Part shown: in pieces, positions 22,508 through 34,425 of the stretch
Layout of the letters: the number at the start of each line of letters is the position of its first letter
Position numbering within the stretch: the stretch's first letter is position 1
Assembly: GCA_030015575.1 (NCBI GenBank)
Contig: CM057339.1
Span: 696,458,761-696,522,760 of the forward strand
DNA: 64,000 nt
Direction of reading: 5' to 3'
DNA from: Agapanthus africanus
Lineage: Eukaryota > Streptophyta > Magnoliopsida > Asparagales > Amaryllidaceae
The notes under the pieces: generated by a model
The model's input: the letters and a program-made list of their open reading frames with translations, nothing else
Databases searched by the model: none
What the model was told of the DNA's origin: nothing
Translations under genes and position numbers: made by a program

Positions 22508-23344
22508 CCAAATCAGTGAGCAAGGGAAGGGCTCTCTCACATATCCATGCATACATTTTAATAGTTTCTTTTGTTTTTTGTTTAGGTTTGAGAGTGAGTG
22601 GGCTTTAACTTGGTCTCTTCTTCTTCTTCTCTCTTGAAGCTTTCTCTTGAGAGCTTCATTATGGAGGTTGAACAAGTTACCAATGATTTGTACCTCAACT
22701 TCAAGTGTTAATAAAATTTCTTTTGTTATTTGCGTTGTTTACTTGCTTCTTGTTCTTATTTTCTTTTCTTTTTATCATGCTTAACTAATTTTTTGGTTGT
22801 GGTAATAGTGAGGAAATGAGATGAAAGGCTTTGCCTCCTCCTTCTCTTGTGATTGTTTAAAGTGCTTGATTTTGATTGTAAGCTTAAGATTGTTAAATGG
22901 AAGTGTTCGATACAATATGATGATTTTGATGGTTATTTATAACCTTTATCTCATATCCTATTCCTTCATATCACTGTTTGCAAGGTTAAGCTTAGAATCA
23001 ATTGTGTGTTAAACTTACTAGGTAGTTGAGATATGATATGTTTCTTATGTTTCTTGACACCTTTCATTCAAGCATATACCATATAATCTCACCAACCTAC
23101 TTGGCAAGTGTAATACCTACTTTTACTTCTTATTTGCAAATTGATGTGTGTTGATGTTGTATGCTTGCTAACCCGTGTGCTTAGTATTGGTACATCATGC
23201 CTGGACATAAAAATGGTAAGTGAGAACATAACGGAATCGTTTCGTAATTGCATTGAATATCGGAATTTGATGATTTGTGCTTTGCAACCGCGTTGACAAG
23301 TTATACTTCACGCCGGGATCGACACAAGGACGAACAACTCATGA

Positions 23345-26300
23345 TGTCGCGACAAAAAATATTAGCTCGCGACCAGCACTTAAATCACGCGACGTCTACA
23401 GGCGTAACGTAATTCAAGTAAGCTGAAACCCAGAAATCTAAACCTTTTTAAGAAATAAATAGGTGAAGCTTTGAAATAAAGGTATAGTAAATCATGTTAT
23501 GTCTTTTGAAAAAAATTGGGCAGCACCTCCCTTGTAAAAACTAACCCCGAAAACGGGTACAACACAGAATATAATAAAGCATCCCCAAACGGGAGCAAAT
23601 TACGCTCAACAGCGGAAACAACCACCACAAGCATAAATATACGACGCCCAACGACGAAAATCTACATAAGGAAATAAAATAAAGCAAGACATCAACCCAA
23701 AAGCGAACATAAACCCATCGCTCAAGTCTCGCAACTACAAGTCTTCTAAGTCTGCAACATATACAATAACTAGTTTCTGAATTGATGGAGTTAACTAGAT
23801 ACAATAGGAATAATAATACAAGAGTGGCACGATCCAATAGTTACCACCTACCAAAAGCAAATCACCCGAAAAACAGCTATGTGCCAACGATGCCGCCACT
23901 GATCCATGCGGTCTACCTGCAAGAACTGTGGCACAACGGGAGTGAGTTGCCAACTCATGAATAGAAAAACTTCATCAGGTAGAAATCGAAATAAACAACG
24001 ATTTCTAGGTCAACTATATCATAAAGATAATACTATGATATCTAGGGTGACCGTATCTGCATATGTGCCAACACATAATAAATGCCTATCAGCAAGTGGA
24101 TATCATCCAATAATATAATCAATGCATGTATGCAGTGGATCTCGTCCAACAATATAATCAATTCATTTATGCAGTGGATCTCATCCACGTGTCAACCACT
24201 AACACAACAACTCCTACATGTAAATATCATAAAAGCATATGCAGGTAAATATGAGGATATAAAACAACGTGTGTCCCTCACGACAACAAAATCATGGAAA
24301 CCTAAGTGTCTAACCTCGACACTCGAAACATCATGAAACCCGTGTCTAGCATCGACATGTAAATCCTCAAGCCTCGGGCGCCGTCCCCATGACTGGCCCT
24401 GAGGTCATGTCTGTACATCACTCCAGTAGGTATCCCCACGATAACCGCCGAGTCCAAATACTATCACCGGTGGGTACTTGCCCAGCCTTCCAGGCTCATC
24501 GCCATCACCTGCGATCTTCTTGCCGAGGGGAACCATATCGGGCGCCACCATGTACCCGCACACGGCCCACTCCACTCCTCGCATCGGGTATATATCACAA
24601 ATCTCAGAACCGAGAAATCTCATGGTGGACGAATCGAAATATCATATCAAGAGAAACCGGGTTTTCAAACAATACATAGTTTCTTGAAATACCCCTACAG
24701 TTCTCAAATCAATAAATCACATGAAATCCATATCTCAATGCGTAAATCCATGAAAAACTGATATATGCAACATAAAACAGCAATATGAGCATATTAAGGG
24801 GAAACCGCTCTTTTAAATGAATCCAGTTTTTAAAATATATCAAGCGGTTCCTAAATCCTCCGAAATCAAGTGCAACATCATATGAGGTGTACATGTAACT
24901 ATAACAAGATAAATATCTACATGTAAGCAAGTATGTATGATGCTTCTCATAAGCACAATAGCACAATAAGCAACGTCTCAATGTCAAATGACAATACAAT
25001 ACCATTTAGAGGTATATGCAGCCATAGCAAGATATGTGGGTGTACATGTCAGTATGCATGCATGATGTACATGTAGCTATAGCAAAGTATACGAGAAATG
25101 GAATAAGAGCCACTATCTCAATTATCCCCATCCAATACAATATCACGTATGTATGTGTCAGCTGTATCTCATGCAACGTGGAACAGTGATATGAACATAG
25201 TAAGTATATCATAGCATGACGTAGCAATTCTACTGTATAGTGACATAGCAATTATCGATGATGAAGTGTGTGAGCCGGTAATATGTGTAAGTGTGACATA
25301 CACATCATCGATAATGGTGTAGGTGTACTAGCACAGGTATATGGAATGCAACGAGAATAATCATGAATGCAGCATAATGTACATCGTGATCTAAATGCTA
25401 TAAGGTTTACGTATCTAACATGACCGTGTCGATGAATCTACCAATCGGCATCCAGCCTCACAACATCACGTACGGTACAATCCATCCTACGGCATCCTAT
25501 TACCAAGGGTATGGATAAATCAACAAGTAAAACTCATCGCGTACGGTAATCTATCGTACGGCAACATTAAACAAAATTAGGGATTCTATCAACCTATACA
25601 ACATCGGGGGTACGGATCTAAGTCTCGTACGGCATATCACTCAATATTCAAAACATTATCCATATAAATATACCTATCTCTCAGGTCACATCCATGTCAA
25701 ACTCGTATCAGGGGACCTATAAAGGTATCAACAATCTCATATCGACTCGAATCCATATAACGACATATCACACTATGTCATCATATCACATCGTATACTC
25801 GTTCATCATATTAATATCTCGCATCATATTTTATAAACGTCACACTTGATTTCTTTCAATTCGTACCTATCATGATTGACTTATCATTTCATAATCTCAT
25901 ATGTCAATATGTTCATTAGCATCAACTTCTATCATATTATCATTTGCAAATCCAACAATCATGTTCGTCGCATATCATTTATCAGGATATAATAATCAAA
26001 CGATATTCCATATCAAAGTTTGCGGGGGTGCTATACGCCATCCACCCAACTCCCCCCGTAGATATAAATCTACTCACCAGCTAAACTCCTCGCTTAACCG
26101 TAGTCAATGCACTTCGTCGTCTCGGAATCCACACGAAAGTACCTACAATCAATATGAATTCGCAAAGCTATTAAAATCAAATTCCGAAATCCAAATACGG
26201 CATGCGATGCGCTCATAGGTTAGAACCTATAGCCTACGCATGCAAAACAACCAAACAACTCTCGTCGTTGACGTACAAACGTCCAACGAACAAATACAAT

Positions 26301-27573
26301 ATCCAGTCGCAAAACCAAGAAATCCAAATACCGGAAATCATAGCCAAAACCCAAACTAGGGTCTCTATACATGGAAACTGCCACGCCAAAAACATCAATC
26401 GTACCAATACTCAATCACCACACTAATATTATCGTGGATAATAATATTTACGTCATCTCCACGTCCATTAAAACCCAAGTCTAATTTTACCGAAAAACTA
26501 GTAAACACTTTATATCATTTTAGCTCAAGTCTAAAAGTTTACACAAATTCTAGCGATCACAAATATCGCAAAGTAGCATAACTAAGTCACCAAAACCTTT
26601 ACTAAAATTTTAATCTCACCCAAATAGGATTTATAAAAAACATAGTTTGCTAATAAACTAAATTAGACAAATTAGGAATTTAACAAATATCATTCTCATA
26701 AATTGATTAAGTTTTCCAAGTCTACACATCTTGATTAAACAATTTCACAAATCAAAACGTTAACTTGATTTTCATAATCTTTTCATGAAAATTCTAAACA
26801 TGCAATTAAAGCTATATTAAACACTTAAATAGCTAGGTTTAAAGATTTAAACAACAACTTACAGATTAGGGTTAGAATTTATACCTCCACAAACATGCTA
26901 GCAAACTTGCAAATTGATTTCCAAAATAGCCTCCTAAAATGCTGACTTTTATCTTGAAACAAGCTAGATTAGGCTAAAGATTAAAGAGTGTGGATTTGTA
27001 TTTGAGTTTGTGGGATAAATTGATGATTTTTTATGAATTAATTGAGCTTGAAGAAGTAGAAATGAGGTGAGGAGAGAGGAAGGGCAGCAAGGGGAGGGCT
27101 CGGCCAATCAAAGGAGAAAAGGGAAATTTGTGGTGTTGGGTGGAAGTTTCTAGGTAAATACACTTATATTAAAGCTTATTTAAACAATTACATAAGCCAC
27201 CTCATTTTCCTTTTCTTTAAAATTGCATTTTAATAACACAAATATCTAGATATTTTGTATGAATGGATTAAACTTAATCTAGTGATTAGATTAGCCTAGA
27301 TTCATATTAGAAGTAATTAACCCAAACCAAAATTGTAATTACCACTAATTAAGTACATAATTAATAACTTAAAATAATAATTTAATTATGGAAAAAATCA
27401 AAGTGAACCAAAACTTTCAAATGACCACTAAAACCCGCAAACTAGCACCATTCTAGCTAAACCAGGTGTAGTCAAGTCTATACTGAAAATGTTCACTTAC
27501 GGGTTTTTACGGAAAACACCGACTATTTTACCTAAAAACGGAAAATTCGCAAAAAGATTTCCAAAACGTTACA
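23345..27573 (-). repeat. 3' LTR of Tekay-2 (left copy)
   Basis: 4229 bp. Its right border ends GTTACA, beside a purine-rich tract on the minus strand. It contains several clusters of CGTACG-type short repeats (25440-25640) shared with the right copy. The small frames differ between the copies and are not supported as genes. Confidence 0.88.
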
Positions 27574-27586
27574 ATCTTCCCCCTTT
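27574..27586 (-). other. polypurine tract of Tekay-2
   Basis: On the minus strand this reads AAAGGGGGAAGAT directly before TGTAACG, the LTR start. It fixes the element's orientation. Confidence 0.8.
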
Positions 27587-29441
27587 AAAGAAATTCAGTT
27601 CCTGAATTTAAATTTAAACCCCCAATACTAAAGCATTTCAAAATCCTATTCAATCAATAGGGATCCGAAATCACGGAAGCAACAGAAATAACATAGCACG
27701 TCGCATGCGCCTGAAGCCATGCATGAAACTCATAATCGAACTCCGTCAAGCGTCACGCAAATCATCGGACTTGCACGCATATCATCGGAGTTACAATGGA
27801 GATACAGATCTCGAAATCCACTACTGAAAATCCAATATGCACTAAGCAAATACTATAATATATATATATATAGTACACATCCTTTTTGAAAATTTCCAAA
27901 AACTGAAATAATCATAAGCAGAATCTTTTTCTGAATCGCCGTGTGATGTGTAACTCACGGCACAAATGGCGGACGCTCAAATATACGTTCTGCCCTTTTT
28001 AAAATATCCCAAAAGGTTTTCTTTTGTGAGCGTTCGTGTCACTCGCAGACACGTAAGAAATAGCGAGACTATAGCTCCTTTATGAAAAACCTCTTGGTAA
28101 TCTTTTTATGCATGCAAAGTACATAGGTACTGTCCTCGGATCAGTCCTGCTAGGGTACTACAAAGCATAGGTGCCACAATATGCACAAAAGTAAGACTAA
28201 GTGTAACGGGTGTGCACGAAAGCATCTATCCAACACAACTGGCGTGCATGACAATAACAACTAGTGCATCAAAAGTGCCCGAAAATCTCAGTCCAGTGCA
28301 ACTAACATGCATGAATGAAAACCCCAATCGAGTGCATCAGGTGTGCACAAAATCATATCACGCGCCCAACGTGTGCGAAAGTCCAAATCAAGTGCATCCG
28401 TCATGCACGAACAAAATCGAAATCAAGTGCATCCCACATGCACGAAAACGAACATCAAGTACACACGCGCACGAAAACACAAATCTAGTAAACGAATGCT
28501 CAAAGACATAAATTGGGTGAAATAAATGCACGGAGTATAAATTTAGTGCAACCAAGGCACGAAATACGAATCCGGTGCATCCAGTCCGCGAAATATCAAA
28601 TCCTGTGCATCCACTGCACGAAATATCAAATCCTGTGCATATAGTGCACGAAATATCAAATCCTGTGCATCCACTGCATGAAATATCGAACCTGTGCATC
28701 CACTGCACGAAATTTCAAATCATGTGCATCTAGTGCACGAAATATCAAATCATGTGCATCCAGTATACGAAATATCATCAATAACTCAAATGCGTATGAA
28801 AACTACACCGAGTGTACCAAGGTGTATAAAAATCATAAACTTGTGCAACTGCGTACATAAAACACATATCAATGCACTGCAAGCACATGTGAGCCATACC
28901 GAGTGCAAAAATCAAATCGAGTGCGTACCACACGCACATATCAAATCAACCGTATGAAATCCACGAAATCATTAACATGTGCAGCCAAGGCACGAAAATC
29001 AATATCATGAAACTCAATCATCAAAACTCAAATCCAAGAGATATAAGCGTGATACTCGGTTCACAAACGCAAATTGTAACAAATGACATTGAGGTATACC
29101 TCCTATAATGTCGATAAAAATATCGGCGCGCCCAAAACTGGCAGAGCAAGGTCATCTACTAGCCTCCTGCTCACGGTCTGGCGTCCTCAGTCTCTGGGTC
29201 TTTATTTCTCTGCGGATTACCAATCTCGCACTCCATCGGCTCAGTCAGGTGTGCTAACGGAAACGATTCCGCTCTAGCACTCCTCGGTCAATTAGTATGA
29301 TCACTCATAAGGCAGCACGTCACTGGCATCGGCCTCTGGCTCTTTGAATACACGTGACATAGCTGATCCTCGGTTCAATCTCATCGCAACAGTGTCATGG
29401 AAGGAACCGTCTCAAGGTCTCTACCGATCTCGCCTATACCG
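27587..29441 (-). other. Tekay-2 internal region, part nearer the 3' LTR
   Basis: This non-coding interior lies between the purine tract and the Copia-4 insertion. It carries a degenerate tandem array of about 30 bp units (28190-28990). No motif of a retroelement protein was found on either strand. It ends at TACCG (29437-29441), the Copia-4 target duplication. Confidence 0.75.
28190..28990. repeat. ~30-bp tandem repeat array
   Basis: The unit core is CGAAATATCAAATC followed by GTGCATCCACTGCA. The copies at about 28555-28780 are cleanest, at near-exact 30 bp spacing; on both sides GTGCA...CACGAAA units grow more divergent and irregular, giving roughly 25 units in all. The array lies in the Tekay-2 3' untranslated part. 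Tandem arrays in plant retroelement 3' untranslated regions are a known source of satellites. Confidence 0.88.
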
Positions 29442-31365
29442 TGTTAGTGTTTATGCCCTAGAAGGCCATTACTGTATCATACTAGTTTGTATATTACTTA
29501 ATGGAAGATTGGGATATTCACATGTATATAACAGTCTTGCTAAACATAGTAGTATGCTACTTGGTTTTTCTATTTTAATATGTGAGAATACGTATTGATA
29601 GAGCTCTTAGGATCTTGCTTGACTACCAGTGTTGTGATGGCAGTCACACTAGTGGGGGCTGGGTAGTCTACAAGCACATCCTTATTCAGGTCCCTAGTCA
29701 TAGGATTATCGAGATAGTGCATCGATACTCCGGAGTAGACTAGTGTGTACGCTTCTCATTCCAGTTGGGGAGATGGTGTGTCCCACAGCCGTCAGTACGT
29801 CGTACTGGAGATAGTATACAGGTGCTCGTTAGGTTACGGGTACACCGGACAGGACACACGGGGAACTGTTGGTTGGGATTATACCAGTCGTCAGTTAACA
29901 GTTCCCAGGTGACATGAGTACAGCATAGTCCGCAGACTTGACACTGCTACTTCGCCTCGAGTGTGTCCCACTGTTCTTAGATTGCTACCCTACCACGGCT
30001 CAAAGGAGTCGTGCAAACAGGTAGCAGTTGGGTGCAGTCCCGAGCACTTGGAGGCAGTGGCAGTTAGACAGGATTCGTCTCTCCCGGTATTGGGAGTTGA
30101 TATCGCGCTGTGTCAGAGAGCCATTACGCAAAGTCCCGGGCCAGGGCAAGCGAGATTTACTGGTAGGTTTTCCAGTAGTTTCTCAAGGTGTAATGGGCTA
30201 CGCTCCGACACGACTTATACCGCTTTTAGGGGACTGACGCTTGCCGCCCCCTAGGCCCGATATGCGATAGTCTTAGACGAACGGACCGGACTGTACGGAG
30301 ATTGTCACAGCAGGCTCAGTAGGAGTTCGGATGGGTTTTCTCATCGGCCTTCTTATCGACATCTACCTGGGGACCGTTACGTACAGCTAGTGCCGCTTGC
30401 GGTCTGTGGTTAAACCCACTGCCAGCATAGTGTCGAGTCTTTAGAGTCCCACACAGAGAGTTTCCCTGCTTCGGGCGAAACGATATAGAGGTTGTATGGT
30501 TTTACGACAGGGTTCGGACGCATACGTGTTTTTACGCACGTACAATGTTCGGACAGTTTTTACTAGTCGGCTTTGGTTTAAGCCAGATTCTAGTATCGGA
30601 TTATTGGATTTATACAGTCTAAAGTTTTTCCGTGTTTTTACGGATAGGAGGGGCGTTCTCGTAATTTTTCGGGAAGCTTCTTGAAGCATGGTGACTTGGG
30701 GGTTAAGGTGGCATTTGCATTAATTGGATAAGTGAGTCATGGTGTGATTCATACATGGAGTTAATTAATCAATTATGATTTATATGACTCATGTGATGAA
30801 TCACTTAGTGTATTAATGAAACATGATGATATATCATTATTTGTTATTCATTTAATATATAAGTTATGTTTCATATACACACACATGATCTATTCATCCA
30901 AAAGGATTCTCACTCTCACCTTCTCTCTCCTCAAGCTCTCCATCTTCAAACCCTAACCCTAACCTCTCATGTGTTGAGATCAAGGGTTAGCTAGACTAAT
31001 ACTTCCATAATCCAACTCTATATCACCTAGGTTGCTTAGATTAGGACTTTGAGTAACCTAGTTACCTCAAGTTAGAGGTTAAGCTTGGAGTAGGAGCTCT
31101 CGGGTGGATCTTCTTTGACTCGAGGATGCCGTTGAGGTGCCGACGTTCCAAAGAGCCTACAAGGAGTGGAGGATAGTGATGAAGACCCGAAGGAAAAGAA
31201 ACGTAAGGTATAATTTCGAATCAGAGTAGTTAAACCTTTCGTAGTTTGCTAGTAACGGTTTAGATACGATTCATGCGCTCAAGTCCGTGTTACGAACCTT
31301 TGATGATCGTTTTTCATATATTCCGCCTCCCCAAAAGTTCGTGGGGTGCGTGACATGGACTTACA
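29442..31365 (+). repeat. 5' LTR of Copia-4
   Basis: It starts TGTTAG and ends ACTTACA one base before the PBS. It holds the CAGTACG/CGTACTG palindrome (29793-29807), the GGGAACTGTT/AACAGTTCCC inverted repeat (29861-29906), a TATATAAG box and a donor-like AAG|GTATAA near 31207. Confidence 0.93.
30856..30863 (+). promoter_or_regulatory. TATA box candidate in Copia-4 LTR
   Basis: TATATAAG about 1.4 kb into the LTR, followed by a CT-rich stretch; a plausible U3/R border. It is weaker in the right LTR copy. Confidence 0.45.
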
Positions 31366-31366
31366 G

Positions 31367-31378
31367 TGGTATCAGAGC
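31367..31378 (+). other. primer-binding site of Copia-4
   Basis: TGGTATCAGAGC one base after the LTR end. Confidence 0.95.
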
Positions 31379-31573
31379 CAACTAAACTATTACTAGCTTG
31401 TTAGCAACTAAGTACAACTTCGATCGACGGAAAACACGAAAACAACACCCCGATACCCTTTACAGTTTCTGTTAATTTTAAATGTGTCAGAAATTTTTTT
31501 TGATAGGCCTTAAAATTCACAGCAGGGTATTATAAGAGTTATGGGAAAATACAAGGTCACAACTCGGCAAGAT

Positions 31574-31622
31574 GGCCGCGGAACCGCGGCCAAATGGTGC
31601 TTTTGGCCGCGGATCCGCCGCC
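31574..31622 (+). repeat. GC palindrome doublet (Copia-4 leader, best copia example)
   Basis: Unit 1 GGCCGCGGAACCGCGGCC (31574-31591) and unit 2 GGCCGCGGATCCGCCGCC (31605-31622) have a 13-bp gap. They can fold on themselves or pair with each other. Confidence 0.9.
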
Positions 31623-32736
31623 GAGTCAACGCCGAGTTGACTCGGAGTTTCATAGTAATTCTTTATTTCTGGTGTTTTGTTTTCCTGTATGTTCTATTTC
31701 TACCCAGGTTACTTCAGTGCTGGTTTGCAATTGGGGTAGACACGGAAAATGGTTATCGATCGATATTCTAAGTTATTTGCTAATCGGGTTTTTATCTGTA
31801 ATGATTAATGTGTTCGTAAACCTCCCCTAACTGCTAGTATGTCGGTTGGCAGGGGGTTGCACATTTCTGTAATGTTTACTGTTTGTGTATATGAACTTGA
31901 TTGGATCGTTGTGAGGATTAACCAGGGTTTGAGATGGGTTTTATATTCATTCATTCGATGTAAATTGTAATTTGATGTAATATTCTTTTGTGGGGCACAT
32001 CCAGGTTGCGGTTGTAGCCACCGTTGTATTATTTCATTTACTGTTTTTTGCTCCTAGGATAGACCCAAGATGGGATGCACAAACTACCGGGTACGTCGAA
32101 GTGTTTAGTGGCCTACTCACGTTGTTGAGGGAGACCGCTTCACTTCGGGTACTTGGCGGGTAGTTTGCCGTACCCGTAGGGGTCTAGGGTGGGGTAAAGG
32201 CTATTCATCACAACTGTGTAATCCGTCTTTTGTTGCAGGCTCAAAGCAAACACGGATTGCTTGTATATCCAATAATGTTCATCTGAGATCTGGAATGCCT
32301 ATTATTGCGTCTGACGAATGTACAATATCTATATATGATAGCTATTTAGACGTCACTTATGTTTTACACCCGCGCTAGCCCAGCCCCCGCTCTGTCGTTA
32401 GTTAAGTAACCTAACGGGTGATGACGGGACCCAGTGGCGAATGCGGATGGCATAAGAGGACGTTGTATTTTCGTTGTTTTCTTCAATGATAGGTTAATGA
32501 TGAGACGCATTATTTATAATGCAAAGAAAATAAACCAAAGTTGAATCGTTGGAACAAATTTAAAAGAAACCACTCGGTTATTTTAAAAGAGCAGAATTTT
32601 TAATTGCGGAGCTTTAACCACTCCTTTTAAAAAGCTATCAGGTTCCTTCGGTTATATCAAGTTCACTACGTTCACGGTTTCGCCAGAACCAGTCGTAGCC
32701 CTCCGTCATTTCTTATGAATGGTCAGTAGTATTCAA

Positions 32737-32952
32737 GCTATGTTTGTTTGGCCCTTAGTCAAGACATAGTGATTGGTAGCTGCTGGGGTATTCATTTGTT
32801 GCATAGATAGATGAGTTGGTTTGGGACAGTCGTATTACTTTGTTTGGCCCTTAGTCAAGAGTATATACAGATGGGTTCAAATCAACAAGATAATGATGGG
32901 CAGAACTTGACATGTGACTTATGATTTGTTGGCCCTTAGTCAAGGTCATAAG
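32737..32952 (+). other. array of three loop-sharing hairpins (Copia-4 leader)
   Basis: The loop core is TTGGCCCTTAGTCAA in all three. Stems are CTATGT/ACATAG (32738-32743, 32764-32769), GTATTACT against AGTATATAC with one bulge (32832-32839, 32860-32868), and CTTATGAT/GTCATAAG (32918-32925, 32945-32952). Positions match the Copia-2 array but the stem bases differ. Confidence 0.78.
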
Positions 32953-33453
32953 AACATGGGGCAAAAATCCATATCGGGAGTTTCTAAAGAAACTGAAACT
33001 TGCTAGTGTTGCATACCATTTGGAGTTTGATGAATGTTGGTAGGATTCCTTCAACATTATCATACGATGATATTTGGATCCCGATCCTACTGTGAGTATA
33101 TGCTACTTATCAGGAGATTCGTCACTTAACGATCAATGCTATAAACCAAGTAGGTGTCGAGAAAGGTGTCTGCAGGGCTACGCCCCCAGAGAAAAGAGGT
33201 TATTTAATTAAGGAACTTCGTGAAAGCGTTGGAAAACCTCCCTCGAAGTACCGACACTAGCCTGGCTGAACGGTTAAGCAAGTATTGTACAGTGAGAATA
33301 GTCCTGGCTAATTCTTCTTTTATGGTTTGAGGAAGGATTCGAGAAACAGTGGGAGCCATCCAGTTTAGATAAATTAAAAACCAATTTAAACTTGCAAGAG
33401 CATCATGCTAAAGTGTTTTCTTCTCTCTCTCTCATTGCAGCGACCTTGTGACC

Positions 33454-34425
33454 ATGACTAGGTTACATCTAGATAACAAGTTGACTGAATCTAACTTATT
33501 TGACTGGCAAAGGTCTGTCCAGATGTCCATTGCCTATGACAAGCTGGACCACCCTATTACTACTCAAGATCCCGCCGTCCCAGGTCCAGTTTCCACCGTC
33601 GCGGATATGGATATCCGTCAGACAAAGGAAAAGGATAAAGCGAAAGCTAAGTGCCTCGTGTTGGTTTTAGTTGATGGTGTATACCAGAAGCAACACGAGA
33701 AGATGGACTTAGTTTCCATCTTTCTCCATAACAAGGATTCATATGGAGAGCAAACTCATATCGCAAGATATGAGACCTCGAACGGTTTAATTCAAGCGAG
33801 GTTGGCTGTCGGGTCATCTGTAGGGGACAACGTCCTTACAATGACTAGCTATATTGATGAGCTCAAGGACCTGAAGACCACGTTGGGAAACAGGTCATAC
33901 GCTGACTTATATCCACAATCCCTACCCTCTACTTACACCCTGAAAGAAACCAGGGAGACACAAGCTCTGCTTAATGGGGGACCTTCTTCTTCTACATCCA
34001 GGGCGAAAGCAAATGGTGAAAATAAGAAGACCTCTACAAAGCCGATATACGGTGTCAATAAAGTAGGAGGAAAGGGAAGAGCAAAAGTTTCGGGACTTGG
34101 AATAGCTAAAGAGGAATGTTCCTATTGTTATGGGAACGGGCATTGGCAGAAGGATTGCAGGGCTTTGGAAGCCAGTAGCCAGGATACGAAGCATGTTGTG
34201 GTTTCAGCCTCTAGTGTGTTTGTAATTGAGAACTGTTTGTCAATTAACTCTACTTCCTGGGTACTAGATACCGGAGCAAGATCTCATATCAGTAATTCAT
34301 TACATGCTTTAAGAAACCGTAGAGATATAAGGATAGGTGATTTGTCTCTCAGAGTTGCAAACGGAATGAGCGTGGACGCTGAATCCGTGGGAGAATATCG
34401 CCTAGGTTTGACAAGTGGGTAGATA
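33454..34425 (+). pseudogene. gag: copia Gag and protease start of Copia-4
   Basis: The frame begins at the ATG just after the acceptor-like site. It encodes a copia Gag of the UBN2/Retrotran_gag_2 type, with YGEQ and LPELL-like neighbourhoods comparable to Copia-5, then a CX2CX4HX4C zinc knuckle at about residue 225 and the protease DTG motif. It would form the particle core. The element as a whole is broken, so this is treated as fossil sequence. Confidence 0.85.

Larger units (their letters stand above)
31379..33453 (+). other. long non-coding leader of Copia-4
   Basis: It carries the GC palindrome doublet, the conserved CGTTAG block (32371-32462), three loop-sharing hairpins (32737-32952) and the GAAA-tetraloop stem (33196-33240). 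It ends with a pyrimidine tract and TTGCAG at 33435-33440, shortly before the gag ATG, which looks like a 3' splice acceptor. Confidence 0.8.

Noticed and set aside
28388-28708. Minus-strand frame with a repeated 10-residue Cys-rich peptide
   Set aside because: The period of 30 bases is a multiple of three, so a tandem array yields a repeated peptide by default; no start context, no homologue recognised.
28190-28990. CRISPR-like array of about 30-bp repeats
   Set aside because: Units run head to tail without unique spacers of constant size, degenerate outward, and lie inside a plant retroelement.
29961-30254. About 100-codon frame recurring in Copia-4 and Copia-5 LTRs
   Set aside because: It recurs because LTRs are copies; its ends vary between copies and it overlaps the conserved non-coding LTR segment.
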